From Desulfobulbus sp. (lineage in GTDB: Bacteria > Desulfobacterota > Desulfobulbia > Desulfobulbales > Desulfobulbaceae), in the NCBI GenBank assembly GCA_030600525.1, contig JAUVLX010000145.1, forward strand, positions 1 through 8,468: a stretch of 8,468 nucleotides of DNA, read 5' to 3'. Of the stretch, positions 1 to 5,493 are shown in pieces. The notes below the pieces were generated by a model that saw only the letters and a list, made by a program, of their open reading frames with translations, was not told the origin of the DNA and did not search any database. The first letter of the stretch is position 1. Each line of letters begins with the position of its first letter. A program made the position numbers and the translations under genes.

Positions 1-204
1 AGGGTGTGGGAAGGAATCAATTTTTTTTTCCACCTCGGAGCGGGTGTACCAAAATTGATACAGCAAATTGATAAGTTTTTGTTTTTCTTCTCCGCCAGCT
101 GCAAGAGGGCCATTTCCGTGGTGCTGAACAACCAGTTCAATGGCCTCTGTCAATGCTCCATCCAATACCCCCTGGTCAGTCAACGGCACCGCTCCCCTAC
201 TCAT
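1..204 (-). CDS. Partial gene coupled to the kinase, possibly HopA1-like
   Basis: An ATG at 204 overlaps the kinase stop (ATGA) and opens a frame of 68 codons that runs unbroken to the left edge, so only the N-terminus is visible. It begins MSRGAVPLTDQGVLDGALTE and later contains KLINLLYQFWYTR. The opening is polar and helical, with no signal peptide. The LLYQFWYTR stretch loosely recalls the N-terminal LY-x-x-[YF]-Y segment of HopA1-family proteins, which often neighbour APH-like kinases in RiPP pathways, but 68 residues are too few to assign it. The overlap and unbroken frame make it very likely a real gene. A run of nine A (coding strand) near codons 59-62 could be prone to slippage. Confidence 0.75.
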   Translation of the reverse strand, partial: MSRGAVPLTDQGVLDGALTEAIELVVQHHGNGPLAAGGEEKQKLINLLYQFWYTRSEVEKKIDSFPHP

Positions 205-1223
205 ACTGTTACTCCATAGCTAAGCATCTGCGCAAAAGCTGAAGGATCACTCAAAACTTGTTCTGCCATGGCCACGAGCATATCGACTCCAGAGGTAGTT
301 CCCATTCCATAGGCTGCTGCCGATTCCATACTTGTCTGCAAAAGGCGGGCACCGGTAAACAATGCTACCCTGTACAAAAAATCACTGTCTACCAGGCAAT
401 GCTGGCTATAGAAATGAAAAAAAACGCCTAGACTTCCCTCTTCAATGATTTCTACGGCACCATCTCCGTCATCACCCAGTTCGTACCCCCGGTCAAACAG
501 GATGTCGCTGATAATACTGCCCACATCCCAAGCTGAATCACCATAGCCTGCCAGTTCCCAATCAATAAGACAGAGTGCGGCCTTTGTCCCGTTATCAACC
601 AGCAAACAGTGCTCCTGCTTTAAGTCACCATGGATAAGAGCATCCAATGTCCAGGCTTTTTCCCCGTATTTTAATCCTTTTTTCAGCAAATCCGGCTTTG
701 AAGCACGTGCCATAACCTCTGGCAACTCTTCGGGGAGCCAGCGAGGATTTCCCCCCAGGCTAGACAATATCCACGGCCTGTCACCCATACCGCTTTGACC
801 AGCAATGTTTCTTGTTAAAGCATGCAGTTTACCCATCAAGTCGCCAAGCAAAACGGCCATCTCTTCTCTTGGCAGGTGGGAATATTGCAAGCCATCTTTC
901 CCTACCCAGCCAAGCACCAGTAGGCCTCGGTCAGCATCTGCTGTTATTAGTGACGGAATGCTCCCATTGAGTTCGGGTATTTTTTCAAGGCAGGAATAAA
1001 CGCGTAATTCCTGAAGGATATTTTCCACCGTTTCAGGTGCTCGGGCCTGTTTGACCATATATGTAGGCACCCCACCAATGGCAAGGGCCCTTAAAACAGA
1101 ACGCTCACGCATATCACCTGACAACTGCACGCCACGATCAACCACCTCAGCCGTGGTTATAATATTCCGATGCAACAAATATTGTATAAGCTCTGCGGGG
1201 TGAATGGCCCTTTCTCCTTCCAA
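201..1223 (-). CDS. APH/kinase-fold phosphotransferase
   Basis: The protein has the aminoglycoside phosphotransferase/choline kinase fold. Visible marks are Lys58 in YMVKQ (ATP-binding lysine), Glu72 in LQELRVY (helix C), the catalytic loop IHGDLKQEHCLL with Asp200, and Asp221 in LIDWELAGYGDSAWDVG, which corresponds to the DFG aspartate. The residue five after the catalytic Asp, normally a metal-binding Asn, is His205. At about 340 residues the length is normal. The start is uncertain: the frame opens with TTG at 1223, but AAGGAG lies inside it and would suit initiation at 1205 (an ATT), giving a protein beginning near HPAELIQYLL. No resistance role is indicated. The stop overlaps the next gene by ATGA, implying translational coupling. 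The neighbouring Thr/Cys-rich subtilase suggests a protein or peptide substrate, which is inference. Confidence 0.85.
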   Translation of the reverse strand: MEGERAIHPAELIQYLLHRNIITTAEVVDRGVQLSGDMRERSVLRALAIGGVPTYMVKQARAPETVENILQELRVYSCLEKIPELNGSIPSLITADADRGLLVLGWVGKDGLQYSHLPREEMAVLLGDLMGKLHALTRNIAGQSGMGDRPWILSSLGGNPRWLPEELPEVMARASKPDLLKKGLKYGEKAWTLDALIHGDLKQEHCLLVDNGTKAALCLIDWELAGYGDSAWDVGSIISDILFDRGYELGDDGDGAVEIIEEGSLGVFFHFYSQHCLVDSDFLYRVALFTGARLLQTSMESAAAYGMGTTSGVDMLVAMAEQVLSDPSAFAQMLSYGVTV

Positions 1224-1342
1224 TTATCGAGGATGTACAGAAAAAATAAAATAACCGCAGGTACTTTACTGCCCGCGGTTACTGTAGCTAATATTAATGA
1301 CGTCGTCAAAACTTCGGTCTTCGGTGTCGTGGTATTTTTCAT
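1157..1342 (-). CDS. Doubtful small ORF with a hydrophobic segment, overlapping the kinase gene
   Basis: An ATG at 1342 (another in frame at 1354) opens a frame starting MKNTTTPKTEVLTTS and continuing through a hydrophobic stretch (VPAVILFFLYIL), ending inside the kinase gene in another frame. It could be a small membrane peptide translationally coupled to the kinase. Against this, it spans the terminator-like hairpin, has no well-spaced ribosome site, and its last third lies within a real gene. I list it only because it fills much of the 261-bp gap. Confidence 0.2.
   Translation of the reverse strand: MKNTTTPKTEVLTTSLILATVTAGSKVPAVILFFLYILDNWKEKGPFTPQSLYNICCIGIL
1241..1281 (-). terminator. 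Rho-independent terminator or attenuator just before the kinase gene
   Basis: On the minus strand a 10-bp stem (arms at 1272-1281 and 1252-1261, one G-T wobble, 10-nt loop) is followed by ATTTTATTTTTT. It has the form of a strong intrinsic terminator for transcripts coming from the large subtilase gene. The T-tract ends only about 18 nt before the earliest possible kinase start, leaving no room for a promoter after it. It may therefore work as an attenuator, or be bypassed by the overlapping promoter candidate. Confidence 0.6.
1281..1309 (-). promoter_or_regulatory. Possible sigma70-type promoter before the kinase gene
   Basis: On the minus strand TTGACG (1304-1309) is followed after exactly 17 bases by TACAGT (1281-1286), which matches four of six -10 positions. 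Transcription from it would begin around 1274, inside the first arm of the terminator-like hairpin. Such a transcript would lack that arm and could escape termination. Confidence 0.4.
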
Positions 1343-1484
1343 GGCACTTGACATACCTTATGTATGCCTTCGCACCATAAAAAACACCTCACCGTGTACA
1401 CTTATGTGTTAACTTAGCCATCTTCTAGAGTGTGATGGTCCTTTTGTGAACCCATCAAAATTCCATTTCCATGAAATTATATTT

Positions 1485-3557
1485 CTACCATTCCTCCTCA
1501 TCATCTATATCCCACTCATCATAGGCCTCGTCATCGTACCATTCCTCTTCTTCATAGGCCCCCTCCTGATCCATCTCAGCTCCCCAGTACTCAGCCTCGT
1601 CAGCGTCATACATGCCGTACCATTCATCCTCACCATAGTAGTCATAGTATCCCTCATCATCCCAGTACTCAGGTACATCATACTCATACGCCATTGGTGG
1701 TGGAGGGGTACACATAGCGGCAGAAAATGTTGGCCGCGGACAACCGGCAAGAGTTGGTCGAGGACAACTGGCTAACGTCGGCCTCGGACATCGAGATCCT
1801 CCCAGGGTCGGTCGTGGGCAACGTAAAGTTGGTCTGATACAATTAGGACCGCTCAACGTTGGCCGCGGACAACGAGGTCCAGTCAAAGTCGGCCTGAGGC
1901 AACTCGGCTCTCTGGTAGGCCGACAGGTAGCAGGAACTCTGGTCAGCCTGCACGTCACCGGATTTGTCGGCCGACAGGTCACAGGGTGTCTAGTCGGTCG
2001 ACAGGTTGCAGGCACTCTAGTTGGTCGGCACGTTACAGGATTGGTAGGCCGACAAGTCACGGGGTGAGTAGTTGGTCGACACGTTGCAGGAATCCTGGTC
2101 GGTCTGCACGTCGCAGGTACACGGGTAACACGGCAGGTCACGGGGTTGGCGGTCGGTCTACACACAGGTGTCAAGGTCCGTATGGTCGGCCTCACTAACC
2201 GTCTGTAGGCAGCAAGTGCTTGAATAATTCCAGCGCCTGAATGCTGATCAAACCCTGCTGGGCCAATATCCTTGGCTGTTGCCTTGAGCACCGACTTACA
2301 CTGGCTCTGGTTCAAACCGGCTTTTGCCTGCTTCAACAGAGCAACAACTCCAGCCAAGATCGGGGTTGCAGCAGAGGTACCGTTATCACTATTGTTGTAA
2401 CCGGTAAAATGGCTAATCGAACAAAAATCCGGTTTATTGGGATCCAGCGCAGCCGGTCCCTGGCTGCTGTAGCCGATAAGCTGTTCATTCTTGTTGACCG
2501 CGCCTACGGTCATCACCAACGGATGGCCATTGGCACCCCAAATACTTTTTCCCGGTCCGGTATCGGTTCCGCACTTACCTGAAGCGCAGGTTGCCCCGCA
2601 GTTACCAGCGGCAAAGAGTACTAAAATACCTTCATTGATTGCTTCAACAACCTTACGCGTAAACGGATGGTTGGGATTGCGGGCATAGGTGGTATCCCAA
2701 CTTTCCTTATAAATACCCCAACTATTGGTGAGAACATGAGGGGTGCCATGGGTCCGATGACGATTAATGGCCCAGTTAAAGGCCTGGAGGGCACGACTGA
2801 TGGTGCCTGGAGAACCGCCGCTTCCTGCAACACGCATATCATAGAGTTGCGCGTCCGGTGCCATACCCAGCACATCGGTTGCACACATATTTCCATGATT
2901 GCCCCATTTACCCGATTCGGTACCCCAATCCGAAGGCCAACCACCGATAACACGAGGAATACGGCGGTTTGTCTCCCCGGTTTTCACAGGCCGTCCCTGG
3001 GCAGTAATACCAGAGTCCAAAACCCCAACAACCATTCCAGTGCCACGAAATCCAGCAGCCCAAACCTGATCCACGCCAAGATAATTGGCCACATCAGCCA
3101 GATTGCCCTTGGGTGTTAATGGTGAACAATCACATGGAGGAATGGGGCAGGGAGCAGCAGTAGGAGAATCCTCTGGCTGCAGGTCCGAGTCCCAATCAGG
3201 AAAAGGAGCTATCGGCGTATCCAACCACACATCGGCAACTTCCGGCATCGCTCGCAGCGCCTCGACCTCTTGCTCATCCTTGACGGTACCACGAACAATA
3301 TACGTTTCCACCGAAGGGCCTGCGATCTCCAGCATACTTCCGGCTGCACTTTCAAGGCTTACAGGTTCGAACTCTTCATCAAGATTAAATCCAGGTAAGC
3401 TTATGCCCCTCGCTGTCCCCATTGCAAAGGTTGGCGATTCGCCCCGTCCATGGCGCAACTCGACCAGGACACTGTAATTACCTTCACTATCAATGGGTTG
3501 GGGGATTTCATTGTTAACGTCACCACTACCAGCTTTCTTTTTCGGTGCCTTAGCCAT
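1485..3557 (-). CDS. Large subtilisin-family protease with Cys/Thr/Arg repeat region and acidic C-terminus
   Basis: This 690-residue protease starts at an ATG with GAGG six bases upstream. It has a Lys-rich start and no signal peptide. Residues 28-120 form an I9-like prodomain; 137-144 hold three Cys (CPIPPCDC) in a linker; about 150-450 is the subtilase domain with Asp181 (VLDSGI), His221 (NHGNMCA), Asn319 (AAGNCG) and Ser395 (NGTSAATP). The motif around His is HGN rather than the usual HGT. Residues 464-612 are about 17 Cys-containing repeats, first T-C-R-P-T units, then C-P-R-P-T-L units. Residues 624-690 are very acidic and Tyr/Trp-rich, with no Lys or Arg. The tail is unusual for a cytoplasmic subtilase. 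It could be a substrate for modification by the downstream kinase-fold protein, a metal-binding or binding surface, or an electrostatic clamp (basic repeats against the acidic end). The 97-residue prodomain-like protein upstream probably regulates it. Confidence 0.95.
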   Translation of the reverse strand: MAKAPKKKAGSGDVNNEIPQPIDSEGNYSVLVELRHGRGESPTFAMGTARGISLPGFNLDEEFEPVSLESAAGSMLEIAGPSVETYIVRGTVKDEQEVEALRAMPEVADVWLDTPIAPFPDWDSDLQPEDSPTAAPCPIPPCDCSPLTPKGNLADVANYLGVDQVWAAGFRGTGMVVGVLDSGITAQGRPVKTGETNRRIPRVIGGWPSDWGTESGKWGNHGNMCATDVLGMAPDAQLYDMRVAGSGGSPGTISRALQAFNWAINRHRTHGTPHVLTNSWGIYKESWDTTYARNPNHPFTRKVVEAINEGILVLFAAGNCGATCASGKCGTDTGPGKSIWGANGHPLVMTVGAVNKNEQLIGYSSQGPAALDPNKPDFCSISHFTGYNNSDNGTSAATPILAGVVALLKQAKAGLNQSQCKSVLKATAKDIGPAGFDQHSGAGIIQALAAYRRLVRPTIRTLTPVCRPTANPVTCRVTRVPATCRPTRIPATCRPTTHPVTCRPTNPVTCRPTRVPATCRPTRHPVTCRPTNPVTCRLTRVPATCRPTREPSCLRPTLTGPRCPRPTLSGPNCIRPTLRCPRPTLGGSRCPRPTLASCPRPTLAGCPRPTFSAAMCTPPPPMAYEYDVPEYWDDEGYYDYYGEDEWYGMYDADEAEYWGAEMDQEGAYEEEEWYDDEAYDEWDIDDEEEW
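1488..1688 (-). other. Acidic, Tyr/Trp-rich C-terminal tail of the large subtilase
   Basis: Residues 624-690 contain about 32 Asp/Glu and 19 Tyr/Trp out of 67, with no Lys or Arg. The region is likely disordered. It lies directly after the Arg-rich repeats and could fold back on them or recruit a basic partner. It could also serve as a recognition sequence for a modifying enzyme. Confidence 0.85.
1722..2168 (-). repeat. Tandem Cys/Thr/Arg/Pro repeats inside the large subtilase
   Basis: The stretch encodes residues 464-612. Cys occur at 466, 475, 484, 493, 502, 510, 519, 528, 536 and 545, a period of 8-9 residues, in units of the form P-[VA]-T-C-R-P-T-x-x. It then changes to units of the form C-[PLI]-R-P-T-L, with Cys at 553, 563, 573, 580, 590, 598 and 606. 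From residue 456 to 612 I count 28 Arg, no Lys and a single acidic residue. Synonymous codons differ between copies (Thr uses several codons), so the protein pattern is better kept than the DNA. That suggests old repeats under protein-level selection and not recent slippage. Confidence 0.92.
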
Positions 3558-3611
3558 GTTTCACCTCTTTATTACTGGTTACAGGTTTTTTTATTCCAAT
3601 ATCCCTACTTG

Positions 3612-3905
3612 CTACACAATGGTATTTTCATCAGAACTTAACATCGGCTCAACAACAGTATCCTTCCAGATAGAGACAACCGCTTCCTTTGCCTCGAGAA
3701 TGGCAATCACTTTTTCACTCTTTACCCACCCATGGAAAATGGCTGTGGTTGCAGCACCTGCAGCTCCATCACCATGCATAAGAACCGGCTCATAATCCAC
3801 ATCCAGCATAAATCTTTCAACATTCCACTGACGGATTTCGTCCATTACCATTCCAAGGTCCTGCCGGTCTGACAGGTCTATCTCAAGCAGGATACTGATC
3901 TTCAC
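3612..3905 (-). CDS. Stand-alone subtilase prodomain-like protein, putative protease inhibitor or chaperone
   Basis: This 97-residue soluble protein matches the N-terminal domain of the subtilase encoded next. The shared pattern is F-x-L-D-x-x-[YF]-E-P-V (residues 32-41 here, 57-66 there), then an ungapped block, VKSEK...IWKDTVVEP here (61-87) against VKDEQ...VWLDTPIAP there (92-118), in which I count 10 identities in 27 positions. Subtilase prodomains (MEROPS I9) act as intramolecular chaperones and inhibitors, and free-standing I9 proteins such as yeast Pbi2 and Pleurotus POIA1 inhibit subtilases in trans. I infer a similar role here, with the adjacent subtilase the obvious partner. The start is a GTG at 3905 with only a weak upstream GGAA; the frame is open further upstream but has no better start. 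The gene ends 54 nt before the subtilase start. Confidence 0.8.
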   Translation of the reverse strand: MKISILLEIDLSDRQDLGMVMDEIRQWNVERFMLDVDYEPVLMHGDGAAGAATTAIFHGWVKSEKVIAILEAKEAVVSIWKDTVVEPMLSSDENTIV

Positions 3906-4037
3906 GCTTACATTCCGATTCGTTGTCCATAACGCAATTATGCAGTTGCCATTCCATGGTTCTTTTTATATTTTGCACCAATCATCGCCCCTCTATCCCC
4001 CACAATCGGCAACTTCCAAAACCTACTCCGCCAGAAG

Positions 4038-4083
4038 TGGTGCATATGCACCAAATATGGTGGTTCATATGCACCAACCACCA
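4038..4083. promoter_or_regulatory. Twin palindromic sites, candidate operator
   Basis: Two related sites lie side by side. The first, TGGTGCATATGCACCA at 4038-4053, is a perfect 16-bp palindrome. The second is centred 23 bp further on, TGGTTCATATGCACCA at 4061-4076, with one mismatched pair; the same stretch also forms an 8-bp inverted repeat, TGGTGGTT (4058-4065) and AACCACCA (4076-4083). A third copy of the octamer TGCACCAA occurs at 3974-3981. Paired symmetric sites about two helical turns apart are typical of binding by a dimeric repressor or activator. They lie upstream of the 97-residue protein and large subtilase genes, so they may control those. No regulator gene is present in the window. 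I cannot fix a convincing -35/-10 pair in this gap. Confidence 0.5.
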
Positions 4084-4120
4084 GCGCCGACAAACCGTAT
4101 GCCCTCACTCCTGCCACAAA

Positions 4121-4393
4121 TCAGGAGGCAAACACCTTACGAACAAGGGCAGTGACAATGGGATCTCCCGTATCCACAATACTTGCCGAATATATCCATT
4201 CCCGATTGACACTCCCAGAAATGGCAATAGCATTTTCCTCGTACTCAACCAGATTCAGCTCTCCGTTTTCCGGAGGGACACTGTCCTGAATGCGGGTTGA
4301 AGTCAGCCTGAAACAAGAAAAAGGACGGTTTTCCGGATATACAAGCTCAAAAACGCCACTTTTTACAATGCCAATAAGTATGTTGTCCATCAT
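4121..4393 (-). CDS. Conserved-looking 90-residue protein of unknown function
   Basis: This short soluble protein has no signal peptide or membrane segment. It looks beta-rich: MMDNILIGIVKSGVFELVYP, then a charged middle, then WIYSASIVDTGDPIVTALV. The alternation of strands and a central VEYEENAIAISG stretch would suit a small beta-barrel such as an OB-like fold, but this is inference from the pattern only. Two adjacent ATG codons could start it (4393 or 4390); GAGGA lies three bases before the first and six before the second, so the second may be the real start. It follows the membrane protein gene by 52 nt and probably belongs to the same transcript. The 215-bp gap after it holds the palindromic sites described separately. 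Confidence 0.72.
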   Translation of the reverse strand: MMDNILIGIVKSGVFELVYPENRPFSCFRLTSTRIQDSVPPENGELNLVEYEENAIAISGSVNREWIYSASIVDTGDPIVTALVRKVFAS

Positions 4394-4445
4394 TCATCCT
4401 CATGGATAAGGTCAATAAATGAACCTGCAACAAACCCGAACATGA

Positions 4446-4952
4446 TCAGGTTTGCTCTGATTTTCGTCTGGCCGCCCCAAACAGGTAGCCTGCAATAGCA
4501 CCGAGCAGTCCAATGGGCGCAGTCAACTGTTCTGTTGTCAGGGCCGACACACCGATAAACATTGTCCCCTCAATCACCAGAATAAGTCCCACCGCAGTCA
4601 CCAGTGACTCACTTGAACAGTTGGGTATTTTTTTAAGACAAAATAAGACCAGCGCCAACATCACCGGAGTAGAAATGACGATACCACCAAGTAGCCACAT
4701 CCGATGTTTTTCCTGTAACATTCGAAACTCTGCGTCCTTAGCATACAAAGCAATGTCAACAGCAATCTCCTCCTGCGAGGGAAGAGTTGCAGATAATTGC
4801 TGAGATGGTGCTCCCCTGATTACTTTTTCCAAAGCTTGATCACTAGAGGACACCTTTTCCTCTCCATAAACAGTTGTGGCAGCGTGAGGCAAAATTCCCA
4901 ACCAGGCACAAAGGGTCACACTGATAATTGAAACAACCAACAACATACGCAT
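4446..4952 (-). CDS. Small membrane protein, signal peptide plus three hydrophobic helices
   Basis: This has no recognised family. The in-frame ATG at 5006 would overlap the upstream gene by 32 nt and has no obvious ribosome site, whereas the ATG at 4952 (168 residues) has GGGAGG six bases upstream and then reads directly into a signal-peptide-like segment (MRMLLVVSIISVTLCAWLG). I therefore use 4952. After it comes a polar, helical region of about 30-84, then hydrophobic segments at about 86-107, 117-138 and 144-162, and a basic C-terminal end (ARRKSEQT). The layout suggests an inner-membrane protein with an extracytoplasmic helical region, perhaps partnering the small exported protein encoded 22 nt upstream. 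A role as membrane anchor or target for the neighbouring proteases is only a guess. Confidence 0.82.
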   Translation of the reverse strand: MRMLLVVSIISVTLCAWLGILPHAATTVYGEEKVSSSDQALEKVIRGAPSQQLSATLPSQEEIAVDIALYAKDAEFRMLQEKHRMWLLGGIVISTPVMLALVLFCLKKIPNCSSESLVTAVGLILVIEGTMFIGVSALTTEQLTAPIGLLGAIAGYLFGAARRKSEQT

Positions 4953-4974
4953 ACCAATCCTCCCGCACCCACCC

Positions 4975-5331
4975 TTATCGGCATTGACTGGATGCCATCT
5001 GTTCATTCAATGCATTGAGAAAACGGCTGTAATAGTTCCTATCCTCTGTGGTCCTTGCATCATTATATTGCTGCTGTAACGTCACCCGCATTCTCTTGAG
5101 ATCCGCACAGGAAGAGGTACGTATGTTGTTTCTGAACTGACGTACTTTTTGATCTGTTTGAGAGACTCGTTGCTGTGGAACAACCTGTTGATACTGGGTT
5201 GCCCTGCTAGGCGATGGAAACGGTCGTAATTCCGCAGCAAATGACGCCACTGCAACATGAAGGATGACCACTAAAATAATAATCAACCAGCTCAAGCGAC
5301 ACGTTCGCTCATTGAGTTTAAAAACAAGCAT
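4975..5331 (-). CDS. Small exported or membrane-anchored protein with coiled-coil-like C-terminus
   Basis: I do not recognise a family. I chose the ATG at 5331 (118 residues) rather than the longer in-frame TTG at 5349, because GGGAGG lies exactly five bases before this ATG and would lie inside the coding region otherwise. Residues 1-13 are polar with several charges, 14-33 are strongly hydrophobic (WLIIILVVILHVAVASFAA) and end in a small-residue cleavage-like site, so the rest should be periplasmic or surface exposed. The mature part starts with a Pro/Ser/Gln-rich stretch and continues into a charged, Gln/Arg-rich helical segment (about 60-112). Two Cys, at 75 and near the C-terminus at 117, could form a disulfide. 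The next gene begins 22 nt downstream, so the two are probably co-transcribed. Confidence 0.8.
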   Translation of the reverse strand: MLVFKLNERTCRLSWLIIILVVILHVAVASFAAELRPFPSPSRATQYQQVVPQQRVSQTDQKVRQFRNNIRTSSCADLKRMRVTLQQQYNDARTTEDRNYYSRFLNALNEQMASSQCR

Positions 5332-5392
5332 ACTCACCTCCCTTTTCAACGATGCAGGACTCGTTAAAAATTCAGCATCTGCTAAAAGATGG

Positions 5393-5419
5393 CTAAATTA
5401 AAACACCGGTATACCGATG
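5393..5419 (-). terminator. Possible rho-independent terminator after the subtilase gene
   Basis: On the minus strand CATCGG-TATA-CCGGTG forms a 6-bp stem (one G-T wobble) with a tetraloop, followed directly by TTTTAATTT. It lies 74 nt after the subtilase stop and about 60 nt before the next ribosome binding site. It may separate the protease genes from the envelope protein genes. The stem is short, so efficiency is uncertain. Confidence 0.4.
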
Positions 5420-5493
5420 GCATGTCGAGTCCCGTAAAAAATGCCACGACGTCATGAGTGATAACGCCTCAGCACCTCCGGCTCCTGCTCTGA

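Noticed and set aside
26..39. Run of nine A on the coding strand as a programmed frameshift site
   Set aside because: The frame continues normally to the edge and no downstream alternative frame can be seen, so nothing supports programmed slippage.
4..219. Plus-strand open frame at the left edge
   Set aside because: It is antisense to the ATGA-coupled partial gene, which fits the operon far better.
1360..1378. Six-codon leader peptide (MVRRHT) after GAGGTG and six T
   Set aside because: Too short to support, with no regulatory codon run linking it to the hairpin 80 bp downstream.
1394..1409. Small inverted repeats GTGTACAC and ACACTTATGTGT
   Set aside because: Short and AT-rich, with no paired copy elsewhere in the window, so chance is a sufficient explanation.
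1722..2168. Repeats spaced about 27 bp, resembling a CRISPR or satellite array
   Set aside because: The repeats are in frame and conserved at the protein level, the DNA copies differ at many sites, and there are no unique spacers.
2667..3119. Plus-strand open frame of 150 codons
   Set aside because: It is antisense to the subtilase catalytic domain and shows no convincing protein features.
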